This document shows, piece by piece, positions 17,545 to 25,147 of a stretch of DNA of 44,925 nucleotides (positions are counted from its first letter, which is position 1; each line of letters begins with the position of its first letter). Below the pieces are notes generated by a model that was given only the letters and a program-made list of their open reading frames with translations, did no database searches and was not told the origin of the DNA. The DNA is from Acidobacteriota bacterium (GTDB lineage: Bacteria; Acidobacteriota; Terriglobia; Terriglobales; Acidobacteriaceae), in assembly GCA_021800255.1 (NCBI GenBank), contig JAJYZC010000023.1, positions 1 to 44,925 of the forward strand. Direction: 5' to 3'. Both the position numbers and the translations under genes were made by a program.

Positions 17545-19205
17545 CACTCCTCCATGCGATCCGGCGACCCCAGAGCGTCGCCGACCATCGCCTGCGCTTC
17601 CTCAAGGATGCGCCGCAGATGATCGGCTCCCTGGAAGCTCTCCGCATAGATCTTGTAGATTTCCTCTGTTCCCGAGGGGCGCGCCGCAAACCATCCGCTC
17701 TTGGCAACCACTTTCAGCCCGCCGATCGCGGCTCCGTTGCCCGGCGCGCGCGTGAGAATCTGCGCGATCGGCTCTCCCGCCAGATCTTGGGAGCGCACCT
17801 GCTGCGGCGAGAGCCGCGCGAGCACCTCTTTTTGCTGGCGCGTGGCCGGCGCATCCACGCGGTCGTAGACCGGCGCGCCGAACTCGTTGGTGAGCTGGCC
17901 GTAGATTTCGCCGGGGTCGCGTTTCATGCGCGCCGTGATCTCAGCAGCCAGCAAGGCGGCAATGATTCCGTCCTTGTCCGTGGTCCACACGCGACCGTTG
18001 CTTCTGGCGAACGAAGCTCCGGCGCTCTCCTCGCCGCCGAAGCCCAGCGAGCCGTCGAGCAGCCCCTCCACAAACCACTTGAAGCCCACCGGAACCTCAT
18101 GGAGCCTGCGCCCGAGCTTGGCTGCCACGCGATCGATCATGCCGCTGCTCACCAGCGTCTTGCCCACCGCCGCACTCGCCTGCCATTGCGGGCGGTTCTG
18201 AAACAAATAGAAGATGGCCGCGGAAAGGTAATGATTGGGCGGCATCAGGCCCGCGCTTTTGGTGACGATTCCGTGCCGGTCGTGGTCCGTGTCGCAGGCG
18301 AAGGCGATGTCGAAGCGGTCCTTCAGGCCGATGAGGCTCCGCATCGCATAGGGCGACGAGGGGTCCATGCGAATCTGGCCGTCCCAATCCACGGTCATAA
18401 AGCGGAAGGTGGGATCGACGGTCTGATTGACGACGGTAAGATTCAAGCCGTACTGCTCAGCGATCCGGCCCCAATAATGCACTCCCGCGCCGCCCAAAGG
18501 ATCGGCGCCCAGGCTGATGCTGGCGGCGCGGATGGCCTCCATGTCGATTACATGGCCCAGATCGGCAACGTAGGCGCCAAGATAATCGTGCCGGTGCGTG
18601 GTGGAAGCGCGCAAAGCCTGCTCGACGGGAATGCGCTTCACTCCGCGCAGATCATTTTCGAGGAATTCGTTGGCGCGCGCCTCGATCCAGCCGGTGGCGG
18701 CGGTTTCCGCCGGCCCTCCGCTGGGCGGATTATATTTGAACCCTCCATCCTGCGGCGGATTATGCGAGGGAGTAATCACGATGCCGTCGGCGAGGCCCGT
18801 TTTGCGCCCATCGTTGTAGGTGAGAATGGCGTGCGAGACCGCCGGCGTGGGCGTATATTCGTCTCCTTCGGCCAGCATGGTCTCCACGCCGTTGGCGGCC
18901 AGCACCTCCAGCGCGCTCTTGAGCGCCGGCGCCGATAAGGCGTGTGTGTCCAGGCCCATAAACAATGGGCCGTCGATCTTTTCCTGCTTCCGGTAAAGGC
19001 AGATCGCCTGGGTAATGGCGAGAATATGCCGTTCGTTGAAGGAGTTATCGAAGGACGATCCGCGGTGTCCGGAGGTTCCGAAAGAAACGCGCTGACCGGG
19101 AAGCGATGGGTCTGGAACTCCGCTGTAATACGCCGCGATCAGCCGGGGCACGTCCACCAGCATGGATGCTTCAGCCGGCTTTCCCGCAAAGGGACTTAGC
19201 TTCAT
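17544..19205 (-). CDS. pgm: Phosphoglucomutase (alpha-D-glucose phosphate-specific)
   Basis: The protein has about 553 residues, close to E. coli Pgm (546). It carries [10 protein letters not shown] near the N-terminus and the phosphoserine loop [20 protein letters not shown], with Ser147 as the phosphorylated residue. Metal-binding DTDHDRHG and the substrate loop GGEESAG are also present. It interconverts glucose 1-phosphate and glucose 6-phosphate. Start choice is uncertain: ATG 19205 aligns best with E. coli Pgm, and a second ATG lies 15 nt upstream at 19220. Its stop overlaps the glgP start by one base, indicating translational coupling. Confidence 0.94.
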   Translation of the reverse strand: MKLSPFAGKPAEASMLVDVPRLIAAYYSGVPDPSLPGQRVSFGTSGHRGSSFDNSFNERHILAITQAICLYRKQEKIDGPLFMGLDTHALSAPALKSALEVLAANGVETMLAEGDEYTPTPAVSHAILTYNDGRKTGLADGIVITPSHNPPQDGGFKYNPPSGGPAETAATGWIEARANEFLENDLRGVKRIPVEQALRASTTHRHDYLGAYVADLGHVIDMEAIRAASISLGADPLGGAGVHYWGRIAEQYGLNLTVVNQTVDPTFRFMTVDWDGQIRMDPSSPYAMRSLIGLKDRFDIAFACDTDHDRHGIVTKSAGLMPPNHYLSAAIFYLFQNRPQWQASAAVGKTLVSSGMIDRVAAKLGRRLHEVPVGFKWFVEGLLDGSLGFGGEESAGASFARSNGRVWTTDKDGIIAALLAAEITARMKRDPGEIYGQLTNEFGAPVYDRVDAPATRQQKEVLARLSPQQVRSQDLAGEPIAQILTRAPGNGAAIGGLKVVAKSGWFAARPSGTEEIYKIYAESFQGADHLRRILEEAQAMVGDALGSPDRMEE

Positions 19206-19491
19206 GCCTCCCCCGTCCATGGCCTGGGCAGCTCCGCCGCCACGCTCGACCTCAGATTATCAGCTAGTTTCTTATCGGCGCCCATCCGCGTTTCATTCGC
19301 TGGGCATAAGCCATCCATCTCAAATTTGATGCCGGTTTTCCTGCGCACAGTTGTAAGACGCCGGTTTTTCCCCGCGCAGAGGCGATTCGACTGGCAAAGT
19401 GCAACCCTTGGCATGGGCGCCGCATCACGCGGGCGTGCGCATTCCAGCCGCGCTGCGCCCTGATAATCTTATTGTCAGAAGGGACACCGCA

Positions 19492-20610
19492 ATGTCGCGC
19501 CATGGCATTCCAATCGGCAAGATATTTGGCATCTCCATCGACCTCGACTATTCCTGGTTTCTCATCGTCGGATTGATGGCCTGGATGCTGGCGGCAAGCT
19601 ACTATCCGCAGGAGTTCCCAGGCTGGTCTGCGAGCGCTTATTGGGTGATGGGCTTCATCACCGCGGTTTTGCTCTTCGTCAGCGTGCTGGTGCACGAACT
19701 GGCGCATTCGCTCGCCGCTCAGCACTACGGGCTTCCGGTTCCCCGCATCACTCTATTTCTCTTTGGCGGCGTCTCGCAGCTTGCGGCCGAACCGCCTAGC
19801 CCGGTTTCGGAGTTCTGGATCACCCTGGCCGGCCCGCTGACCAGTCTTGCACTGGCCGCCTTTTTCTGGGAACTGGAGCCGCTCTTCGCGCACGGGCATC
19901 CGCTTTTCGCGTTGGCCGAGTACCTGGCCGTACTGAACCTGATCCTGGCCATCTTCAACCTTATCCCCGGCTTTCCACTGGATGGCGGCCGTGTCTTTCG
20001 CGCCATCGTGTGGAGGGTCACCGGCAACTATCACCGCGCCACGGTTACGGCCGGCGTCACGGGCCGCTTCTTCGGATTCTTGCTCATCTTCATCGGCGTC
20101 TGGCAGGCGTTTTCCACGGACTTCATCGGGGGGATTTGGATCGCCTTCATCGGCTGGTACCTTGAAAGCGCCGCCGGCAGCCAGTTGCAGCAGGAGGCAC
20201 TGAAAAATCTGCTCGGCGGCCACAAAGTGGCTGACGCCATGCGCCGCGACTTCCCGCAAGCTCCCGCTGACGCTACCGTTCAGGACCTCGTGGACGGATA
20301 CCTTCGGCCCGCCAAGGTTCGTTATGCCGTGGTGACCGATTCCGGCGGAGCTGCGGGCATGGCCACTTTGTCGGGCATCCGCGAAGTGCCAAGAGAAGCT
20401 TGGCCGGCTACTCCGGCATCCACTATCATCATCCCCTTCCAGAAATTGGCGACCACCCAGCCTGGCGCCGTTCTGTGGTCAGCCCTGGAAAAGATGGGAC
20501 GAGACGGCGTAAACCAGCTTCCCGTCGTCGAGGGAAATGACATCGTAGGAATGCTCTCGCGGGAAGACATTGTTCACTATCTTGGCGTCTTGCGATCCTT
20601 TTCTGCCTGA
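19492..20610 (+). CDS. Site-2-type (M50) membrane metalloprotease with CBS domains
   Basis: The start at 19492 has AAGGGA upstream. The 372-residue product has several membrane helices. The zinc motif HELAH (His68, Glu69, His72) lies in a hydrophobic segment, and the third ligand is Asp164 in GFPLDGGRVFRA. The C-terminal half (about residue 240 onward) contains two CBS-like modules, ending in LPVVEGNDIVGMLSREDIVHYL, which may sense nucleotides. This is the SpoIVFB/Rv2869-like class of intramembrane proteases. The substrate is unknown. degQ follows 52 nt downstream on the same strand. Confidence 0.92.
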   Translation: MSRHGIPIGKIFGISIDLDYSWFLIVGLMAWMLAASYYPQEFPGWSASAYWVMGFITAVLLFVSVLVHELAHSLAAQHYGLPVPRITLFLFGGVSQLAAEPPSPVSEFWITLAGPLTSLALAAFFWELEPLFAHGHPLFALAEYLAVLNLILAIFNLIPGFPLDGGRVFRAIVWRVTGNYHRATVTAGVTGRFFGFLLIFIGVWQAFSTDFIGGIWIAFIGWYLESAAGSQLQQEALKNLLGGHKVADAMRRDFPQAPADATVQDLVDGYLRPAKVRYAVVTDSGGAAGMATLSGIREVPREAWPATPASTIIIPFQKLATTQPGAVLWSALEKMGRDGVNQLPVVEGNDIVGMLSREDIVHYLGVLRSFSA

Positions 20611-20662
20611 TGGAATCATGGCAGGCATCGCACGCCAGTCTCGATAGAAAGAGGAGAAACTC

Positions 20663-22162
20663 ATGACGACTCCAAGCGGAAGGTCTACCTTCTGGCTGCT
20701 GATTTTCATCGCCGCGGTGCTGGTTTTGGGCGGGCTGCTCCGCTCTGGAATCATCCATTGGACGGGATTCGGCCATGCGGATCAGCATGTTGTTCCGGTG
20801 CGCGTCGCCAAGGACGAGCCGCCTCTCAATCTTTCCGGCTTCAAGAATGGCTACGCCTCAGTCATCGATCCCGACTTGCCCTCCGTGGTCAACATCTCCA
20901 CCACCAAGATAGTGAAACTGCAAAACCAGATGCAGGGGTTTTTCGACGATCCGTTTTTCCGCCAGTTTTTCGGCAATCAGTTCGGCGCGCAGCAGCCCCA
21001 GACGGAGCGCGAACACAGCTTGGGGTCGGGCGTCATCGTCAACCCCAACGGCTACATCCTCACCAATAACCATGTGGTGGCGGGCGCCTCCGACGTCGAA
21101 GTCTATACGCAGAATCGCCAGGAGTACAAAGCCAAAATCATCGGCACCGACTCCCGCACCGACATCGCAGTTCTAAAGATCGATGCTTCAGGGCTGCGGG
21201 CATTCACCTTCGGCGATTCCTCCAATCTGAAGGTCGGCGACCTGGTGTTCGCCATTGGCGATCCCTTCGGCATCGGTGAAACTGCGACCATGGGCATTGT
21301 CAGCGCCACCGGCCGCGCCCTGGGCGGAGAGATTGAGCACTATGAAGACTTCATCCAAACCGATGCCGCCATCAACCCCGGCAACTCAGGCGGGGCCTTA
21401 ATCGATCTGCACGGCAACCTCGTAGGCATCAATACCGCCATCCTCTCCGGCGGTGGCGGCGGCAATGAAGGCATTGGCTTCGCCATTCCCATCAATGAGG
21501 CGCACAAAATCATGGACCAGATCGTCGCCCATGGGAAGGTCATCCGCGGCTACCTGGGCGTGGCAATTCAACCCGTCGATCCCAACATGGCCAAGGCCTT
21601 CGGACTCAGCCAGGGCGGCGGCGCACTGGTCAGCGACGTCAGTCCGGGCGGGCCGGCGGCCAGGGCCGGCATTCAGCGCGGCGACATCATTCTCAAACTC
21701 AACGGCGCGGCCGTCAGCGGCCCGGACACCCTCAGCCTGCGCATCTCAGAGATGGCGCCGGGATCGGTTGCTCATCTTCTGATCTACCGCAACGGGCACG
21801 CGCAGCAGATCAACGTTACGCTGGGTACGTTCCCAAAGAATGGCCGGCCTGGCCGCGCAGCGGGGGGAACGGGATCGGCTTTAGAGGGATTGCAGGTACA
21901 GAATCTGACCGGCAGCCTCGACCAGCAGCTCGGACTCCCGGCCGGCACGACAGGCGTCGTGGTAACCCAAGTCGATCCCTCCAGCACGGCGGCCATCGCC
22001 GGCGTCCAGAACGGCGATGTAATCGAAGAAATCAATCGCAAGCCGGTTCACAATGTGCAGGAATACCAGCAGGCTCTGGCTGCGGCCGGGGATCAGCCTG
22101 TGCTGCTGCTTTTGGACCGCGGCGGTTCCATGCTCTACACCGTCGTGCAGCCGCAGGACTAA
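20663..22162 (+). CDS. degQ: DegQ/HtrA-family periplasmic serine protease
   Basis: AGAGGAGA precedes the ATG by about 6 nt. The 499-residue protein has an N-terminal hydrophobic anchor (STFWLLIFIAAVLVLGGLL), a trypsin-like domain and two PDZ domains. The catalytic triad is visible: His137 in TNNHVVAG, Asp167 in TDIAVLKID and Ser242 in NPGNSGGAL. PDZ1 begins near residue 290 (RGYLGVAIQPVD) and PDZ2 covers the last ~100 residues. It should degrade or refold damaged envelope proteins. Adjacency to an M50 protease suggests a shared envelope-stress role, though no anti-sigma factor is nearby. Confidence 0.95.
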   Translation: MTTPSGRSTFWLLIFIAAVLVLGGLLRSGIIHWTGFGHADQHVVPVRVAKDEPPLNLSGFKNGYASVIDPDLPSVVNISTTKIVKLQNQMQGFFDDPFFRQFFGNQFGAQQPQTEREHSLGSGVIVNPNGYILTNNHVVAGASDVEVYTQNRQEYKAKIIGTDSRTDIAVLKIDASGLRAFTFGDSSNLKVGDLVFAIGDPFGIGETATMGIVSATGRALGGEIEHYEDFIQTDAAINPGNSGGALIDLHGNLVGINTAILSGGGGGNEGIGFAIPINEAHKIMDQIVAHGKVIRGYLGVAIQPVDPNMAKAFGLSQGGGALVSDVSPGGPAARAGIQRGDIILKLNGAAVSGPDTLSLRISEMAPGSVAHLLIYRNGHAQQINVTLGTFPKNGRPGRAAGGTGSALEGLQVQNLTGSLDQQLGLPAGTTGVVVTQVDPSSTAAIAGVQNGDVIEEINRKPVHNVQEYQQALAAAGDQPVLLLLDRGGSMLYTVVQPQD

Positions 22163-22168
22163 CGGCGC

Positions 22169-22250
22169 ATCTTGGCCCCATGCGCGGCGCGAGACATCGC
22201 TTTGCGCCGCGCATTTGCAGGAGTGTAATCCGCCGCAGCGATGCCAAGAT
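22169..22250 (+). other. Nested inverted repeats downstream of degQ
   Basis: A perfect 10-bp stem (TGCGCGGCGC at 22181-22190 with its complement at 22204-22213) has a 13-nt loop. It is flanked by an outer 8-bp pair (22169-22176 with 22243-22250). There is no U-tract, so it is not a classical terminator. It could stabilise the degQ mRNA end, terminate with Rho, or be a structured leader for ugd. Confidence 0.35.
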
Positions 22251-22368
22251 ATAAAATACCGGCAATCTGGTGTACGGCTGGAACGATTCTGCGATTTGCC
22301 GGCAGTCCTAAAGAGGAGAACCGGGGCGGGATGGTCCTGAGCAATCAGTAAGGAGAGAAGACAAACCT

Positions 22369-23784
22369 ATGTCAGATTCAGTTTCGATCTGCGTGATTGG
22401 CTCCGGCTATGTCGGGCTGGTCGCAGCCGCTTGCTTTGCCGAACTCGGCCATCGCGTCATTTGCGTAGACAATGATGAGGCCAAGATCAAGACGCTGCGG
22501 GAAGGCGGCGTGCCCATCTTTGAGGAACACCTATCAGAGATATTGGCTAGGCAGCGGGGACGGAGGGTGGAATTCAGCACCGCGCTGGCTGAAGCCGTGG
22601 AACGCAGCGAGGCCATGTTTATTGCCGTGGGAACACCGCAGGGCGACTCGGGAGCCGCCGATGTTTCTTACGTTGAGGCGGTGGTTTCAGAGATTGCGCG
22701 CGCCATCAAAGGCTACAAGGTCATCGTGGAAAAGAGCACCGTGCCGGTCTACACCAACGACTGGATCCGCCGCGTGCTCTACCGTCACGGCGTGGATGCG
22801 CAACACTTCGACGTGGTTTCCAATCCGGAATTCCTACGCGAAGGCACGGCCGTCGCCGACTTTCTCCATCCCGACCGCATCGTGGTCGGCGCTGACAGCG
22901 AACGCTCGGCCAACCTCTTGCGCCGTATCTATGAGCCCTTGACCTCGGGCAGCTACTATTCTCAGCCCGGCGCGCTGCCCGGCGCCTGCAGCGCCGCGCA
23001 TCCGGCCCGGCTGCTGGTCACCAGCGCGCAGAGCGCGGAGCTGATTAAGCACGCTTCCAATGCCTACCTGGCCATGAAAATCTCCTTCATCAACGCCGTA
23101 GCCAACTTGGCCGAGGCCGTAGACGCCGACATCGAGGACATCGCCACAGGCATCGGTCTCGACAGCCGCATCGGCCCTAAATTCCTGCGCGCCGGACTGG
23201 GTTATGGCGGTTCCTGCTTCCCAAAGGATGTAGCCGCCTTCCATTGGGTCGCGCAACAGCGCGGCGTGGACTTCCAACTCCTCGAAGAAGTCCGCAAGAT
23301 CAACGAAACCCAGAAGGAGGTCTTCTTCAACAAAGTGCTCTCGGCGCTGTGGACGCTGCGCGGCAAGCGGCTAACGGCCTTGGGGCTGGCCTTTAAAGGC
23401 GACACCGACGACATTCGTGAATCACCCGCGATCGATGTCGTCAGAAGACTGCTGAAAGCAGGCGCGATGGTCACGGCTTACGATCCGGCGGCCATGGAGC
23501 GCGCCAAGGAAGTGCTGCCGCCCTCGGAAAATCTGCGCTACGCCAGCGACCTCTACGCGGCCGCGCAAGATGCCGACGCGGTGCTGATCCTCACCGACTG
23601 GAAGGAGTTTGCCGCCATCGACATGGTGCGCCTGAATCAGACGGTTCGCTTCCCCATCTTGATCGACGGCCGCAACCTATATAAGCCGCAAGAATTGCAA
23701 GCCCACGGTTTCACCTATGTGAGTGTAGGCAGACCGGCGAATTATCATGCCTTGGAGGGCAGACCGCGCAAGGCGCTTTTGTAG
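22369..23784 (+). CDS. ugd: UDP-glucose 6-dehydrogenase
   Basis: The 471-residue enzyme oxidises UDP-glucose to UDP-glucuronate with two NAD+. The Rossmann fold starts ICVIGSGYVGLVAAACF, the catalytic cysteine is Cys283 in GYGGSCFPKDVAAF, and GVDAQHFDVVSNPEFLREG and LKAGAMVTAYDPAA match the family. AAGGAGAG lies upstream of the ATG. A small insertion (QPGALPGACSAAHPARL) occurs near residues 202-218 and is not part of the core fold I know. The next gene on the strand uses its product to make UDP-xylose. Confidence 0.95.
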   Translation: MSDSVSICVIGSGYVGLVAAACFAELGHRVICVDNDEAKIKTLREGGVPIFEEHLSEILARQRGRRVEFSTALAEAVERSEAMFIAVGTPQGDSGAADVSYVEAVVSEIARAIKGYKVIVEKSTVPVYTNDWIRRVLYRHGVDAQHFDVVSNPEFLREGTAVADFLHPDRIVVGADSERSANLLRRIYEPLTSGSYYSQPGALPGACSAAHPARLLVTSAQSAELIKHASNAYLAMKISFINAVANLAEAVDADIEDIATGIGLDSRIGPKFLRAGLGYGGSCFPKDVAAFHWVAQQRGVDFQLLEEVRKINETQKEVFFNKVLSALWTLRGKRLTALGLAFKGDTDDIRESPAIDVVRRLLKAGAMVTAYDPAAMERAKEVLPPSENLRYASDLYAAAQDADAVLILTDWKEFAAIDMVRLNQTVRFPILIDGRNLYKPQELQAHGFTYVSVGRPANYHALEGRPRKALL

Positions 23785-23798
23785 GACGTTCGAGCTTT

Positions 23799-23822
23799 CC
23801 CAGGCCCCAAAGGGGACCTGGG
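23799..23822 (+). terminator. Hairpin after ugd, possible terminator
   Basis: CCCAGGCCCC (23799-23808) pairs with GGGG-A-CCTGGG (23812-23822) around loop AAA, with one bulged A. It begins 15 nt after the ugd stop. The following bases are GCACCCC, with no U-tract, so termination would not be of the simple intrinsic type. Confidence 0.4.
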
Positions 23823-23859
23823 GCACCCCGGAATGGTGCAAAATCAGGCGGTCAGAGAC

Positions 23860-23976
23860 CTATAGCATTTTCGGAAAAGGTGTAGACCGAAACCGCTACT
23901 GCTGAGTGGATTTTTCCTCAAGAAAAATCCACTTTCACGGCTCTCAATCGTGCACAGTTTTCCGAAAATGCCGTAG
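23860..23976 (+). mobile_element. 117-bp palindromic MITE-like element, copy 1
   Basis: Terminal inverted repeats CTATAGCATTTTCGGAAAA and TTTTCCGAAAATGCCGTAG bracket a central 12-bp perfect hairpin (23905-23933, loop CTCAA). The inverse orientation of the same element lies at 34213-34328 and is roughly 85-90% identical by eye. It encodes no protein. No clear target-site duplication was found. It separates ugd from the decarboxylase gene and ends 43 nt before the latter's start. Confidence 0.75.
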
Positions 23977-24019
23977 ATCGTCAACCACTTTCGAGCTTTG
24001 GGAGCGTAACCTCTTGACC

Positions 24020-24976
24020 ATGCACGTGCTTGTTACCGGCGCCGCTGGATTTCTCGGATCTCATCTCACTGACCGTCTGCTGGCCGAAGGCCATTCCGTG
24101 CTCGGCGTCGATAATCTTTCTACGGGCACGCTCGATAATCTTGCCCATCTCAGCCGCGAACCGCGCTTTCACTTTGAGCAACACGACATCTGCGTGCCCT
24201 TCGATCCTGGCCCGGTCGATTACGTCTTCAATTTCGCTTCGCCAGCCAGTCCGCCGGAGTATCAAAGGCTGGCCATCGAGACTCTCCGCACCGGCTCCCT
24301 GGGAACCCAGCATACGCTGGAGTGGGCTAGCCGATACAACGCCGGCTACCTGCACGCCTCCACCTCAGAGTGCTATGGCGACCCGCTCGTCCATCCTCAA
24401 ACCGAGGAATATTGGGGGCACGTCAATCCGGTCGGGCCACGCTCGATGTACGACGAAGCCAAGCGTTACGCGGAGGCGCTGGTGATGGCCTACCACCGCA
24501 CTCGGGGGGTCAACACTCATCTGGTGCGCATCTTCAATACGTATGGCCCGCGCCTGCGTCCGGGCGACGGGCGGGTGATCTCCAACTTCATGATGCAGGC
24601 CCTGCGCGGCGAACCGCTGACCATTTATGGCGACGGCCGCCAGACGCGCAGCTTCTGCTACGTTGACGACCTGATCGAAGGCATCCTGCGTTTGTCGCGC
24701 GCCGATATGCATCTGCCTGTCAACATCGGCAATCCCAGCGAATTTACGATTCTGGAATGCGCGCAGGCCGTGCTGGAAGTCACCGGCTCTAAAAGCGAAC
24801 TGCGCTTTGAGCCATTACCCCAGGACGATCCCACCCGCCGCTGCCCTGACATCTCCAGAGCGCGCGCACTTCTGGGATGGGAGCCGCGCATCGCGCTCAA
24901 GGAAGGGCTGGCGAAGTCGCTCGATTTTTTTCGCCGCAAAGCCGGCTCGCCGGCCGCGCCTGCAGATGGGCGATGA
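24020..24976 (+). CDS. UDP-glucuronate decarboxylase (UDP-xylose synthase), SDR family
   Basis: The start at 24020 puts the Rossmann motif [12 protein letters not shown] at the N-terminus; upstream sequence belongs to the repeat. The 318-residue protein shows the UXS hallmarks [12 protein letters not shown] and STSECYGDP, the catalytic pair Tyr144 and Lys148 in YDEAK, and [15 protein letters not shown]. It should decarboxylate UDP-glucuronate to UDP-xylose, directly using the Ugd product. Transcription from ugd must cross a hairpin and the palindromic element, so it may have its own promoter. No strong ribosome-binding site is seen (GGAG lies 15 nt upstream). Confidence 0.92.
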   Translation: MHVLVTGAAGFLGSHLTDRLLAEGHSVLGVDNLSTGTLDNLAHLSREPRFHFEQHDICVPFDPGPVDYVFNFASPASPPEYQRLAIETLRTGSLGTQHTLEWASRYNAGYLHASTSECYGDPLVHPQTEEYWGHVNPVGPRSMYDEAKRYAEALVMAYHRTRGVNTHLVRIFNTYGPRLRPGDGRVISNFMMQALRGEPLTIYGDGRQTRSFCYVDDLIEGILRLSRADMHLPVNIGNPSEFTILECAQAVLEVTGSKSELRFEPLPQDDPTRRCPDISRARALLGWEPRIALKEGLAKSLDFFRRKAGSPAAPADGR

Positions 24977-25147
24977 ATTGCGTGCCCACGGGCCTCGATG
25001 CGCCGCTTATCGGGATAGAAAAGCACCGCCATTGCAACCAGGTGCGGCGCGTGAAGACTCCGGGAACCGCGAAGCCTATCCACACGTAGTTCAGAAGGTG
25101 AACTGCCCAGCGGAGGCTCAGATTACACTGCTCTTGCGGGAGGCGCG

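Noticed and set aside
17250..18938. Long plus-strand open frame (562 codons) opposite pgm
   Set aside because: It is the antisense shadow of a well-conserved gene in GC-rich DNA; the translation is rich in Arg, Ala, Gly and His with no family motifs.
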